Part shown: positions 1 through 8,477 of the stretch, piece by piece
How the letters are laid out: each line of letters opens with the position of its first letter
Position numbering within the stretch: position 1 is the first letter of the stretch
Assembly: GCA_964423745.1 (NCBI GenBank)
Contig: CAYRGG010000014.1
Coordinates: 1-64,000, forward strand
Direction: 5' to 3'
DNA from: CAYRGG01 sp964423745
GTDB lineage: Bacteria; Pseudomonadota; Gammaproteobacteria; Competibacterales; Competibacteraceae
Length of the DNA: 64,000 nt
Program-made: the position numbers and the translations under genes
Notes under the pieces: generated by a model
Database searches by the model: none
The model's input: the letters and a program-made list of their open reading frames with translations, nothing else
Told to the model about the DNA's origin: nothing

Positions 1-1134
1 GCGGGTGTGTTAGCCGCGCAACCCTCCTGTAGTGACGAGCTGCTCTACGAGCGGGCCCGGTTTTTGGAAATGGTGGCTAACCTGATTGCCCGCAGCGTGC
101 AGTTATCTTGGCAGCTGGAACGGGAGCAGCGTGATTTAAAGGCAGAGCGAGATAGTTTGCGGCGGGCGGTGCGGGGTAAATATGGCTTTGATAACATCGT
201 CGGACATAGTCCTTCTATGCAGCACGTCTTCGAACAGGTCCGGCAGGTGGCAAAATGGAATACCACTGTGTTAATACGCGGTGAATCGGGCACCGGTAAA
301 GAGCTAATCGCCAGTGCGATTCATTATAATTCACCCCGGGCCAGTGGACCTTTGGTAAAACTTAACTGCGCGGCGTTGCCGGATAGCCTTTTGGAATCTG
401 AGTTATTCGGCCATGAAAAAGGTGCTTTCACCGGCGCGTTGAATCAGCGTAAGGGACGCTTTGAACAGGCCCATGGTGGCACCTTGTTTCTCGACGAAAT
501 CGGTGACGTGTCGCCGGCCTTTCAGGTGCGTTTGCTACGGGTTTTACAAGAGGGTGAATTGGAGCGGGTAGGGAGTAGCCAAACTTTGCAAGTGGATGTG
601 CGAATCATTGCAGCCACCAATCTTGATCTGGAAGGCATCGTAGAGGAGGGTCGTTTTCGTGAGGATCTCTACTATCGTCTCAATGTGATGCCGATTTTTA
701 TGCCTTCCCTACGGCAAAGAGCAGAAGATATTCCCGATTTAGCCCGTTTCTTGGTGGAGAAAATCGGCAGACAACAAGGCCGCGCTTTGGCCATTACCGA
801 TGGCGCCATTCGCCGACTGATGCGGCATGAATGGCCGGGTAACGTGCGGGAGCTGGAAAATTGTCTTGAGCGAAGCGCCATTATGAGCGAATCCCATGTT
901 ATCGATCAGGATGTAATAGAGATCACTGGACTGGATAACCAGCGGCTGATGACCATGGGTTTACCGGAACGGTTAGATGTGGAGGATGATGATTTAGACG
1001 AGCGTGAGCGGGTGATTGCAGCCTTGGAGCAGGCGGGATGGGTGCAAGCTAAGGCAGCCCGTCTATTGGGTATGACACCGCGGCAAATCGCTTACCGCAT
1101 CCAGACTTTGAATATCAAAGTGCGGCGGCTCTAA
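1..1134 (+). CDS. nifA: NifA-type sigma-54 activator (5' partial)
   Basis: The frame is open from base 1, so the N-terminus lies outside the window. What remains is the end of a GAF-like sensor region with a coiled linker, then a complete AAA+ domain: Walker A GESGTGKE near residue 94 (counted from the GTG at base 7), the sigma-54 contact loop GAFTGA near 139-144, and Walker B GTLFLDEIGD near 158. A Fis-type helix-turn-helix ends the protein. The C-terminal stretch AALEQAGWVQAKAARLLGMT is the hallmark of NifA of free-living diazotrophs such as Azotobacter, which is why I prefer NifA over a generic NtrC-family regulator. NifA activates nif operons from -24/-12 promoters when oxygen and fixed nitrogen are low. 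The nif genes are not in the window and presumably lie to the left. Confidence 0.85.
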   Translation, partial: AGVLAAQPSCSDELLYERARFLEMVANLIARSVQLSWQLEREQRDLKAERDSLRRAVRGKYGFDNIVGHSPSMQHVFEQVRQVAKWNTTVLIRGESGTGKELIASAIHYNSPRASGPLVKLNCAALPDSLLESELFGHEKGAFTGALNQRKGRFEQAHGGTLFLDEIGDVSPAFQVRLLRVLQEGELERVGSSQTLQVDVRIIAATNLDLEGIVEEGRFREDLYYRLNVMPIFMPSLRQRAEDIPDLARFLVEKIGRQQGRALAITDGAIRRLMRHEWPGNVRELENCLERSAIMSESHVIDQDVIEITGLDNQRLMTMGLPERLDVEDDDLDERERVIAALEQAGWVQAKAARLLGMTPRQIAYRIQTLNIKVRRL

Positions 1135-1180
1135 GATTATCCATAGTAGGTAATTTTGTTACCTCGTTTGATAAAAAAAT

Positions 1181-1939
1181 ATGCATGTTTTCGCTCTGGA
1201 TTTTGATGGTGTGCTGTGTGATAGCGCCCGTGAGTCTGCTGTTACGGCTTGGCGGGCTGGTCGCCACATTTGGCCCCAGTGGCGGGATAGTGATCCTCCC
1301 AGTGACTTTGTGGAACGCTTTGTCAAGCTGCGTCCCGTGTTGGAAACCGGCTATCAAACCCTGTTATTGATGGGTCTTATCCAAAAAGAACAGGATGATG
1401 CCGTTATCATGAGTGAGTTTTCGACGCTTAGTGCGCAGTTGCTCAAAGAAAATAACCTGTCAGCCCAGCAATGCGCTCGTTGGTTTGGTGAAACACGGGA
1501 TGCCTGGATAGCCGAAGATTTGCCGGGTTGGCTGAGTCAGCAACGGTTTTACCCGCGAGCCATGGAAAAACTCAAAAAGACCCTTGCTACAAATCCAGTA
1601 TTTATTGTCACCACGAAGCAAGAACGTTTCGTGGCAGCCTTACTCAGGGGTTGGGATGTTGTCTTTCCCAGGGAGCGCATTTTAGGATTTGATCGTGGTC
1701 AATCTAAAGAGACGCTACTAGCAGACCTATTGAGACAACCTCAATGGCAGTTGGGTCGCTGGCATTTTGTAGAAGACAGGTTGGAAACCTTATTGCGAGT
1801 AGCGAGTCACAAATCCCTTGCAGCCGTAGAGCTTTATTTGGCAGATTGGGGTTACAATACGGAAGTTGCTCGAAATCTTGCGCAGCAACATCCGTCTATT
1901 ACGGTCTGGAATCAAGAATCCTTTCTTGTTGTCCAATAA
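1181..1939 (+). CDS. HAD-family hydrolase (phosphatase-like)
   Basis: This 252-residue soluble protein has haloacid dehalogenase motif I, LDFDGVLCDS, at residues 6-15, with the nucleophile and acid aspartates two residues apart. A motif II-like threonine lies in VTTKQ, and a late acidic motif, FVEDRLETL, corresponds to motif IV. A helical cap lies between motifs I and II. Such proteins usually remove phosphate from small metabolites, but the substrate cannot be told from sequence. It starts 46 bp after nifA on the same strand, and pdxS follows after 125 bp. The neighbourhood suggests housekeeping or PLP-related metabolism rather than nitrogen fixation, but this is inference. Confidence 0.75.
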   Translation: MHVFALDFDGVLCDSARESAVTAWRAGRHIWPQWRDSDPPSDFVERFVKLRPVLETGYQTLLLMGLIQKEQDDAVIMSEFSTLSAQLLKENNLSAQQCARWFGETRDAWIAEDLPGWLSQQRFYPRAMEKLKKTLATNPVFIVTTKQERFVAALLRGWDVVFPRERILGFDRGQSKETLLADLLRQPQWQLGRWHFVEDRLETLLRVASHKSLAAVELYLADWGYNTEVARNLAQQHPSITVWNQESFLVVQ

Positions 1940-2064
1940 ATCATAAAACTACAGAGTCAATATTACTCCCAGTTGCGAAAACCCGCTTTTCGTAGTTTGC
2001 TCATAACCTATACATTTTCGATAATTAGTAGGTCGTTACTTTCATTTGAGGCGCAAAAGTTTTT

Positions 2065-2946
2065 ATGACCGAGAATCGCTATCAATTAAATACCCAGCTT
2101 GCCCAAATGCTCAAGGGCGGCGTGATTATGGATGTGGTGACACCTGCCCAGGCCGAGATTGCCCAAGAAGCAGGCGCTGTGGCGGTGATGGCCTTGGAAC
2201 GAGTGCCTGCGGACATTCGCAAACAAGGCGGTGTAGCCCGTATGTCCGATCCAGCCTTGGTTAAGGCGGTTAAAGAGTCCGTGTCTATCCCGGTGATGGC
2301 TAAGGCGCGTATAGGCCATTTTGTAGAAGCGCAAATTCTTCAAGCGCTGCAAATCGATTATATCGATGAAAGTGAAGTGCTGACACCCGCTGACGAAAGC
2401 TGCCACATCGATAAAACCCAGTTTAAACTCCCCTTTGTCTGTGGTGCTCGTAATCTTGGCGAAGCCCTGCGGCGCGTGGCTGAAGGAGCAGCCATGATTC
2501 GCACCAAAGGCGAGGCGGGAACCGGTAATGTGGTAGAAGCCGTGCGTCACATGCGCACTATCAATCAACAAGTCCAGCAATTGGTGAGCATGCCCGTGGA
2601 AGAGGTCATTGGTTTTACTCGGGATCATGGTATTCCTTATGAATTAGCCTTGGAAACCCGCCGTTTGGGCCGCTTGCCGGTGGTCAATTTCGCCGCCGGT
2701 GGTATCGCCACGCCGGCGGATGCTGCCCTGATGATGCAGCTGGGTTGTGATGGTGTCTTTGTGGGTTCCGGTATTTTTAAATCGGCAGAACCCGCAAGAC
2801 GAGCTCGGGCCATTGTCAAGGCTACGGCTTACTATAACGATCCCGTTAAGGTGTTAGAAGCCTCCATGGATCTTGGTGAAGCGATGCCGGGGTTAGACAT
2901 CGGTAGTCTTCCAGAGACGGAGCTTTTGGCAAGTCGGGGATGGTAG
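2065..2946 (+). CDS. pdxS: Pyridoxal 5'-phosphate synthase subunit PdxS
   Basis: At 293 residues this is the normal length for the PdxS (SNZ/PDX1) barrel, which builds PLP from ribose 5-phosphate, glyceraldehyde 3-phosphate and ammonia supplied by PdxT. Recognisable family segments include GGVIMDVVTPAQAEIAQEAG at the N-terminus, the VMAKARIGHFVEAQ block with a catalytic lysine, the IRTKGEAGTGNVVEAVRHMR block with the second lysine, and FAAGGIATPADAALMMQLG. The stop codon overlaps the pdxT start by 7 nt, so the two are translationally coupled. This DXP-independent route is uncommon in Gammaproteobacteria, which usually use PdxA/PdxJ. Confidence 0.97.
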   Translation: MTENRYQLNTQLAQMLKGGVIMDVVTPAQAEIAQEAGAVAVMALERVPADIRKQGGVARMSDPALVKAVKESVSIPVMAKARIGHFVEAQILQALQIDYIDESEVLTPADESCHIDKTQFKLPFVCGARNLGEALRRVAEGAAMIRTKGEAGTGNVVEAVRHMRTINQQVQQLVSMPVEEVIGFTRDHGIPYELALETRRLGRLPVVNFAAGGIATPADAALMMQLGCDGVFVGSGIFKSAEPARRARAIVKATAYYNDPVKVLEASMDLGEAMPGLDIGSLPETELLASRGW

Positions 2947-3617
2947 TGAGAGATAGCGCGACACCTTCGGCCATCGGTGTGCTTGATCTGCAGGGTGGCG
3001 TTCAAGAGCACTTGGCGCATTTGGCCCGGATAGGCGTTGCCTGCAAACCTGTCAAGGGCGCTGAAGACTTTGTCGGGTTAGCGGGATTGATAATACCGGG
3101 TGGAGAAAGCACCTGTCTGCGGCGTCTTCTCGATATCTTTGAGCTGAAAGCGTTGATTGAGGAAGAATTTCAACGTGGTTTAAAACTGTGGGGGACCTGC
3201 GCGGGGGCCATTTTGCTGGCTAAAGAAAATTTGGATGAGCGCCCTTACTTTGGATTTATCGATATCGCTGTCAAACGTAATGCCTTTGGCGGTCAGCTGG
3301 ATAGCTTTCAATGCGAGGCCAGTGCGCCGAAGGTAGCCTCGACACCCATCCCATTGACATTTATCCGCGCCCCCAAAATCCTTCAAGTGGGGGCGAATGT
3401 TGAAGTTTTGTTGCGGCTGGATGATCACATAGCCGCCGCGGAGACGGATAATATTTTAGTCACCAGCTTTCATCCGGAACTCACGTCGAGCACCGTATTC
3501 CACCGCTATTTTGCACAGAAGTGCGGCCTTGTCGCCATGCCAAATAACGAGGAATCGGAGGAGGATGATAGGAATTGGTCATCCACTGACTGGATGCAGC
3601 TATCACGTAAAGGCTAA
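2940..3617 (+). CDS. pdxT: Pyridoxal 5'-phosphate synthase glutaminase PdxT
   Basis: PdxT hydrolyses glutamine and channels ammonia to PdxS. The class I amidotransferase motifs are present: PGGESTCLRRLL in the oxyanion region, the nucleophile cysteine in LWGTCAGAILLA near residue 87, and the His-Glu pair in SFHPELT near residue 178. At 225 residues it is about 25-30 longer than many PdxT proteins; the extra part is an acidic C-terminal tail (EESEEDD) with no known role. It overlaps pdxS by 7 nt, which keeps the two subunits at matched levels. A 163-bp gap separates it from lolA. Confidence 0.95.
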   Translation: MVVRDSATPSAIGVLDLQGGVQEHLAHLARIGVACKPVKGAEDFVGLAGLIIPGGESTCLRRLLDIFELKALIEEEFQRGLKLWGTCAGAILLAKENLDERPYFGFIDIAVKRNAFGGQLDSFQCEASAPKVASTPIPLTFIRAPKILQVGANVEVLLRLDDHIAAAETDNILVTSFHPELTSSTVFHRYFAQKCGLVAMPNNEESEEDDRNWSSTDWMQLSRKG

Positions 3618-3780
3618 CGCCGTGTACAGTTGAATGGGAAATGCTCTAGGGGACGATAACCATTCATTCCTTGTTCAGAGAACTTTGCTAACGTTGCGCC
3701 TAGCGACGCTTTAAGAACCTGTTTTAAAACTTGATATACACCAACCTTTATACCCACTCGCTCGATTTAGGAAGCTTTAT

Positions 3781-4431
3781 ATGACGCTAGGAAAACGTGT
3801 AACCCTATGGATCTTTTGCATTTTTAATTTTTTATTGCTGGCGACTGCTGGCGCAGCGTCTACCCAATCGCCAGTACAGCGCTATTTTGCAGGATTAGAA
3901 TCTTTAGAAGCGGATTTTGTACAACAAGTATTTGACGAAAACGCACGGCTTCTGGAAGAATCCAGTGGGCGCATGTATATGCGTAAACCTGGCCAGTTTC
4001 GTTGGGATTATCGAGAGCCCTCGGATCAATTGATCGTGGCCGATGGCCAACGATTATGGCTCTATGACAAGGAATTAGAACAGGTCACTGTGCGGAAGCT
4101 AGACCAGGCCCTCAGCGCTACGCCCCTTGCGCTATTAAGCGGAGCCGCCCCCCTAGAAGATGCCTTTACAATAAATGATGCGGGTAAGCAAGACGGATTG
4201 CATTGGTATGAGTTGCGCCCAAAGCAACAGCAGTCTGAATTTGAATTAGTGCGAATTGCTTTTCGTGGAGACGCGCTATCTAGTATCGAGCTAGAAGACG
4301 CCTTTAACCAACGTACCCGATTAAATTTTGCAGCGCTGCAACGAAATATACCCATTGATGCCGAGTTGCTTCAGTTTACACCGCCACCTGGTGTAGATGT
4401 GGTGGGGGATGTGCCTTCTGGAGAAAAATAA
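3781..4431 (+). CDS. lolA: Outer-membrane lipoprotein carrier LolA
   Basis: This 216-residue secreted protein has an N-terminal signal peptide (basic start, hydrophobic core at about 10-22, cleavage after AGA near 24). The mature part follows the LolA pattern: a segment about lipids and outer-membrane delivery (ADFVQQVFDENARLLEESSG), the GQFRWDYREP strand, then DQLIVADGQRLWLYDKELEQ. LolA is the periplasmic chaperone that carries lipoproteins from LolCDE to LolB. It is here a single gene; the more usual partner rarA/ftsK is not next to it. A large inverted repeat with a T-run follows. Confidence 0.92.
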   Translation: MTLGKRVTLWIFCIFNFLLLATAGAASTQSPVQRYFAGLESLEADFVQQVFDENARLLEESSGRMYMRKPGQFRWDYREPSDQLIVADGQRLWLYDKELEQVTVRKLDQALSATPLALLSGAAPLEDAFTINDAGKQDGLHWYELRPKQQQSEFELVRIAFRGDALSSIELEDAFNQRTRLNFAALQRNIPIDAELLQFTPPPGVDVVGDVPSGEK

Positions 4432-4476
4432 TCGAACTGTGTAATGTTTTAAGCAGACTTGGCTTGTCAATTTGTA

Positions 4477-4550
4477 GGGTAAATTTTAGCTCTTGAGTCT
4501 TTTGTCGCTGACCCTTTATTAAGCTGATGACTCAAGAGCTTACCCTTTTT
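4477..4550 (+). terminator. Large inverted repeat after lolA, probable terminator
   Basis: AGCTCTTGAGTC (4488-4499) is perfectly complementary to GACTCAAGAGCT (4529-4540), with a 29-base loop. An outer GGGTAA at 4477 can pair with TTACCC at 4540-4545, and TTTTT follows at 4546-4550. The position just after lolA and the T-run fit a terminator, but the long loop is unusual. Confidence 0.45.
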
Positions 4551-4560
4551 AAGACTTTTG

Positions 4561-4746
4561 TTATGATTTAAATGCTTTATAAAGACGGGCAAGGGTATAC
4601 CATCTGAGTTCCGGATTTAATGAGCGCATTGCTTCAATATAGTCATCGATATTTTTATATTGAGGAACCTTAGCAACTAAATTTTGGAAAGATTTATTAT
4701 TTGTTTTGCCTTCAAATCCTAAAGGAAATTGCTGTAATTTTGACAT
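4561..4746 (-). CDS. Possible small protein, 61 residues, unknown
   Basis: I do not recognise this protein. It is a basic, helix-prone 61-residue product with no signal peptide or membrane segment and one conserved-looking aromatic patch (ELRWYTLARLYKAF). No good ribosome-binding site precedes its ATG, and it lies alone, facing lolA across the large inverted repeat. It may be a real small gene or a chance frame in AT-rich DNA. Confidence 0.35.
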   Translation of the reverse strand: MSKLQQFPLGFEGKTNNKSFQNLVAKVPQYKNIDDYIEAMRSLNPELRWYTLARLYKAFKS

Positions 4747-5131
4747 CTTTAACTCGGCTCAATAGCAGTAGTTCAAAAAGTAGGTTATGCAAGTTTTAAC
4801 TGATCGATTAAATATCGTTAACAAAAAGTTTGCATATACTATGCCACCATATTTAAAAATATTAGGGTTAGCTTTGGGTAGAGGGTATTTGGATAAAATG
4901 CAGTAAAATTCGAGAGATAGCCGAGGTTTTGAGGGATAAGTTAAAAATTAAGATGAGGCAATTTTTCAAAAAATATTTTTCCTAATGTTTATCGTTATAA
5001 ACGGCTGTCAAAATTTTGTAAGTAGGGTCAAATTTCTGTTAAATCCAAAATTTTTATTGCTCATGAAAATTTTTTCTACAGATTAATCGGCGGGAATTCT
5101 TGGATTAGGATAGGGCTATTACAAAGGCTAA
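4747..5131. other. AT-rich intergenic region, nothing identified
   Basis: About 385 bases of AT-rich DNA precede the ABC exporter pair. I found no coding frame with a credible start, no clear sigma-70 promoter with proper spacing and no strong hairpin. It should hold the promoters of the exporter and perhaps of the small minus-strand gene. Confidence 0.4.
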
Positions 5132-6022
5132 ATGCTTATGTCGGCGGGACTGATTGAGGTTAGACGATTATGCAAACACTTTCGCGGCGTAAGAGCTGTG
5201 GATGGTATCGATTTTAACATTGCCCCAGGCATATGTTTTGGCCTTCTTGGCCCCAATGGCGCGGGTAAAACCACGACGATCGAACTGTTGGAAGGGATCA
5301 AACAACCTTCCCAGGGTGAGATTACCTACGATGGCGAAGCTTTTGGCTTGCGGTTTCGTCAGGAAGCGGGAATTATGTTTCAGTCCACTGCGCTGCAAGA
5401 TTTCCTGACGGCCCGAGAAACACTGCAGTTGTTCCAAAAATTTTACTATAAAACTCGCCCCCTTGATGAGCTGGTGGAGATCTGTGCGTTGCAGGAGTTT
5501 CTTGATCGGGATACGCGAAAATTATCAGGCGGACAACGGCAACGATTGCTACTTGCCATTGCCTTAGTTAACGACCCTAAAGTGGTCTTTCTTGATGAAC
5601 CGACCACGGGTCTTGATCCCCAGGCACGCAGAAATTTTTGGGAATTGGTGCAAGATATAAAAAAACAGGGTAAAACTCTGGTGCTGACCACCCATTATAT
5701 GGAAGAAGCCTATAATCTATGCGATGAAATTGCCATTATGGATCACGGTAAAATTATTGCGCAAGGCACCCCTCAAGCGTTGTTGGCAGAACATTTTAAC
5801 GATGTGGTATTGCAATTACCGAGAGAAGATTTTCCCCTCCGAGATAGCCTGCCTATGGACGTGGTGCAAAACCAGGATTCAGTCGATATCTTCACTTCTG
5901 ACGTAAGCACAACGTTACGTCATCTACTCTCCCTTGGAATATCCTTAAAACGTCTTCAGATACGTCCGCGCACTTTGGAGGATCTTTTCTTGGCGTTAAC
6001 CGGTAAGGATTTGCGTTCTTGA
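5132..6022 (+). CDS. ABC-2 exporter, ATP-binding subunit
   Basis: This 296-residue ATPase has Walker A GPNGAGKTT near residue 44, a Q-loop (FQS), the signature LSGGQRQR, Walker B VVFLDEPTTGLDP and the H-loop TTHYMEEA. It belongs to the CcmA/DrrA/NodI-like family of daunorubicin/polysaccharide-type exporters. A C-terminal extension of about 80 residues after the H-loop is typical of these. Its stop overlaps the permease start (TGATG), so the two subunits are coupled. The start could be either of two ATGs six bases apart. The substrate is unknown. Confidence 0.92.
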   Translation: MLMSAGLIEVRRLCKHFRGVRAVDGIDFNIAPGICFGLLGPNGAGKTTTIELLEGIKQPSQGEITYDGEAFGLRFRQEAGIMFQSTALQDFLTARETLQLFQKFYYKTRPLDELVEICALQEFLDRDTRKLSGGQRQRLLLAIALVNDPKVVFLDEPTTGLDPQARRNFWELVQDIKKQGKTLVLTTHYMEEAYNLCDEIAIMDHGKIIAQGTPQALLAEHFNDVVLQLPREDFPLRDSLPMDVVQNQDSVDIFTSDVSTTLRHLLSLGISLKRLQIRPRTLEDLFLALTGKDLRS

Positions 6023-7020
6023 TGATGCAACGTTTTTTGGCGGTATTTCGAGCGCGCAACCGAGAGTTTTTACGCGACCATGCTTCGTTAAGCTGGAATC
6101 TTTTGTTCCCGGTGCTCATCGTGATGGGTTTTGCATTTGCATTTTCAGGGGAGACGCCAGCCCTTTTCAAGGTGGGTGTTTACAATAATCAAGCTCACCA
6201 AGACTTAGAATTTTTTGCGACAGCACATGTCCAGTTTATTCCTGTAGATGAACTTACAGGGGCTATAACAAAGGTGGAGAGACACCAATTGGATATGGCT
6301 ATCGACGCTGATTCACAACGCTATTGGATAAATACTAATTCGCCTCGTGGTTATCTATTAGAGCGGGTGCTGCTGGGTACTGATGCTAGGAATTTTCAGA
6401 AAAGCACCGTAACTGGCGAGGAGGTTCGTTATGTGGATTGGTTAGTGCCTGGTTTACTGGCTATGAATATGATGTTTAGCGCACTCTATGGTGTTGGTTA
6501 TGTAATTGTACGATACCGTAAAAACGGTGTTCTAAAACGTCTTAAAGCAACTCCATTGACAGCCTTTGAATTTTTAGCGGCACAGGTAACATCTCGGTTG
6601 TGGTTGACGCTAATGGCCACCCTATTAGTTTTTATTGGAACCGATTTTTTTATTGATTTTCGTATGTTTGGCAGTTATTTAGATCTTTTTATCGTGTTTT
6701 TTTTGGGAGCCATTAGCCTGATTAGTCTTGGTATGATAGTGGCTGCGCGTACCGCCAGCGAAGAATTAGCCGAAGGGTTGGTTAATTTAATTAGCTGGCC
6801 CATGGTGTTTTTGTCCGGGGTCTGGTTTTCCCTTGAGGGAATTCATCCATCATTGCAAAAACTGGCGTTTTTATTTCCCCTTACCCATCTGATTGAGAGT
6901 GCCCGGGCAATTATGATCGATGGTGTAGGATTAAATGGTATTCTTGGTCATTTAGTGATTTTGTTGATCATGAGCGGGATATTTTTAACCATTGGCGCTT
7001 ATACCTTTCGCTGGGAATAG
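6022..7020 (+). CDS. ABC-2 exporter, permease subunit
   Basis: The 332-residue membrane protein has one N-terminal membrane span, a soluble extracytoplasmic segment of about 120 residues and five closely packed C-terminal spans, the usual ABC-2 permease layout. I choose the ATG at 6022, which overlaps the TGA of the ATPase, rather than the in-frame TTG at 6019. The family moves drugs, lipids or glycans outward; nothing here tells which. A MITE-like repeat follows 31 bp after the stop. Confidence 0.88.
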   Translation: MMQRFLAVFRARNREFLRDHASLSWNLLFPVLIVMGFAFAFSGETPALFKVGVYNNQAHQDLEFFATAHVQFIPVDELTGAITKVERHQLDMAIDADSQRYWINTNSPRGYLLERVLLGTDARNFQKSTVTGEEVRYVDWLVPGLLAMNMMFSALYGVGYVIVRYRKNGVLKRLKATPLTAFEFLAAQVTSRLWLTLMATLLVFIGTDFFIDFRMFGSYLDLFIVFFLGAISLISLGMIVAARTASEELAEGLVNLISWPMVFLSGVWFSLEGIHPSLQKLAFLFPLTHLIESARAIMIDGVGLNGILGHLVILLIMSGIFLTIGAYTFRWE

Positions 7021-7051
7021 TCAGTGACGTTTGTTTATGAGTTTTTGATTG

Positions 7052-7196
7052 AGAAGCTGTTTCAAAAACTCGCATAGGTTCGCGAACTCAAGGCGCAGCG
7101 CCTTCGAGCAGCGCAGTTTACAGGTGGTAAATGAGCAGCGGAGAAGGTGCTGTAACGCCGAGTCAGTGGACATGAGCCGGTTTTGAAACAGCTTCT
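7052..7196. repeat. MITE-like element with 16-bp inverted ends
   Basis: The sequence AGAAGCTGTTTCAAAA at 7052-7067 recurs as its exact reverse complement at 7181-7196, bounding a 145-bp GC-richer block with no open frame. The interior has further short palindromic words (TTCGCGAA, GGCGCAGCGCC). No direct target duplication is obvious. It lies between the exporter pair and the cupin gene. It looks like a short non-autonomous element or a dispersed intergenic repeat; only one copy is present here. Confidence 0.6.
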
Positions 7197-7246
7197 GAGC
7201 TTAAGTCGTATTTTTAATCATTGTGTTTAGCTTTTGGAGGTGTTCT

Positions 7247-7522
7247 ATGGGACAAGTAAAGGTCGAGCGTAATCCAAGTGCTGAGCGTTTGAAAGAGTTG
7301 GGAATAGGGGATTGGCCTATTTGGAGTAAAGAGGCATCCGAATTTCCTTGGTCTTATAGTGAACAGGAGCAGTGTTATTTTTTAGAGGGCGAGGTAACGG
7401 TAACTCCAGATGGGGGAGAGCCAGTCGAAATGGGTAAAGGGGATTTTGTGACCTTTCCGGAAGGTATGTCATGTGTTTGGAATATTAAGAAAAATGTAAA
7501 AAAGCACTATACCTTAGGCTAA
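7247..7522 (+). CDS. Small cupin-domain protein
   Basis: The 91-residue product is a single cupin barrel of the DUF861/Cupin_3 type, seen in YFLEGEVTVTPDGGEPVEMG and the later GDFVTFPEGMSCVWNI segment. The ATG at 7247 is preceded by GGAGG at a good distance, so I prefer it over the earlier in-frame start. Such proteins bind small ligands or metals, but this one lacks the usual His-rich first motif, having Tyr-Phe-Leu instead, so metal binding is doubtful. fdhD follows after 66 bp on the same strand. Confidence 0.8.
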   Translation: MGQVKVERNPSAERLKELGIGDWPIWSKEASEFPWSYSEQEQCYFLEGEVTVTPDGGEPVEMGKGDFVTFPEGMSCVWNIKKNVKKHYTLG

Positions 7523-7588
7523 CCGATGCTAGGCACCTGAAAAAATTGCTCTAGCTAAGTGATTCTCTATTTTACCCGGAGGTTTGCT

Positions 7589-8446
7589 ATGGGAGATGCC
7601 TCAACACCGTGTCGTCCTGAGATGACGCAAGCAGGGTTAGCGCCGACGTATACGGTCACCGCTGTTGATGAGTATGGTCGTACTCGAAACCTTGACATTG
7701 CTGGAGAACGACCATTGACCTTGTATCTTGACAAGCGGGAAATCGTGACCTTAATGACGCTGGGTGAGTATCCAGAAGCACTTGCCATTGGTTATCTGCG
7801 CAACCAACACTTTATCGAGGATATTTGTCAAATAAAGACAGTCCAAGTGGATTGGGATAGCGCGGCGGTGGCGGTGACTAGCCATAGTGGAACGGCGGGC
7901 GAATCGTCTCGGCTCGACAAACGCACAGTGACCACCGGATGTGGTCAAGGTACCGTGTTCGGTGACATCCTGGAAAAGCTACAGAATATCAAATTAAACA
8001 AACGCACGTTTCGACAATCGGAGATCTATAGTTTATTACGTCAGATCACTGCTCACAACGAGGTCTATAAGCAAGCCGGAGCGGTTCACGGTTGTGCGCT
8101 TTGTCAAGGCACTGAGATTCTCTACTTTGTTGAGGATGTTGGTCGTCATAACGCGGTTGATGCGATTGCTGGGCTTATGTGGTTAGCGGGAATTCAGGGT
8201 GATGATAAAACGTTTTATACTACCGGTCGGTTGACCTCGGAGATGGTCATCAAAGTCGCTCAAATGGGAATCCCTTTACTCTTGTCTCGTTCTGGCATTA
8301 CTCAAATGGGTCTCGAAATAGGTCAAAAGACCGGCGTGACATTGATAGGACGGGCCAAAGGAAGACATCTCCTGGTTTACTCTGGCGCTGAATGGGTGGA
8401 CTTTGATGCCCTACCGTTGGAGGCAAGCCACCCCGGAATACAGTAA
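7589..8446 (+). CDS. fdhD: Formate dehydrogenase accessory sulfurtransferase FdhD
   Basis: FdhD transfers sulfur from a cysteine desulfurase to the molybdenum cofactor of formate dehydrogenase. The family blocks are present: TTGCGQGT near residue 115, the VHGCALCQG segment, and FVEDVGRHNAVDAIAG, which is almost invariant. I choose the ATG at 7589, which follows CGGAGG, giving 285 residues, instead of a GTG 30 bases earlier. The usual CxxC of the first block is reduced to one cysteine (Cys118), as in some homologues. No formate dehydrogenase gene is in the window. Confidence 0.9.
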   Translation: MGDASTPCRPEMTQAGLAPTYTVTAVDEYGRTRNLDIAGERPLTLYLDKREIVTLMTLGEYPEALAIGYLRNQHFIEDICQIKTVQVDWDSAAVAVTSHSGTAGESSRLDKRTVTTGCGQGTVFGDILEKLQNIKLNKRTFRQSEIYSLLRQITAHNEVYKQAGAVHGCALCQGTEILYFVEDVGRHNAVDAIAGLMWLAGIQGDDKTFYTTGRLTSEMVIKVAQMGIPLLLSRSGITQMGLEIGQKTGVTLIGRAKGRHLLVYSGAEWVDFDALPLEASHPGIQ

Positions 8447-8477
8447 TAATACAGCAAACGTTTTCCACATAATGATC

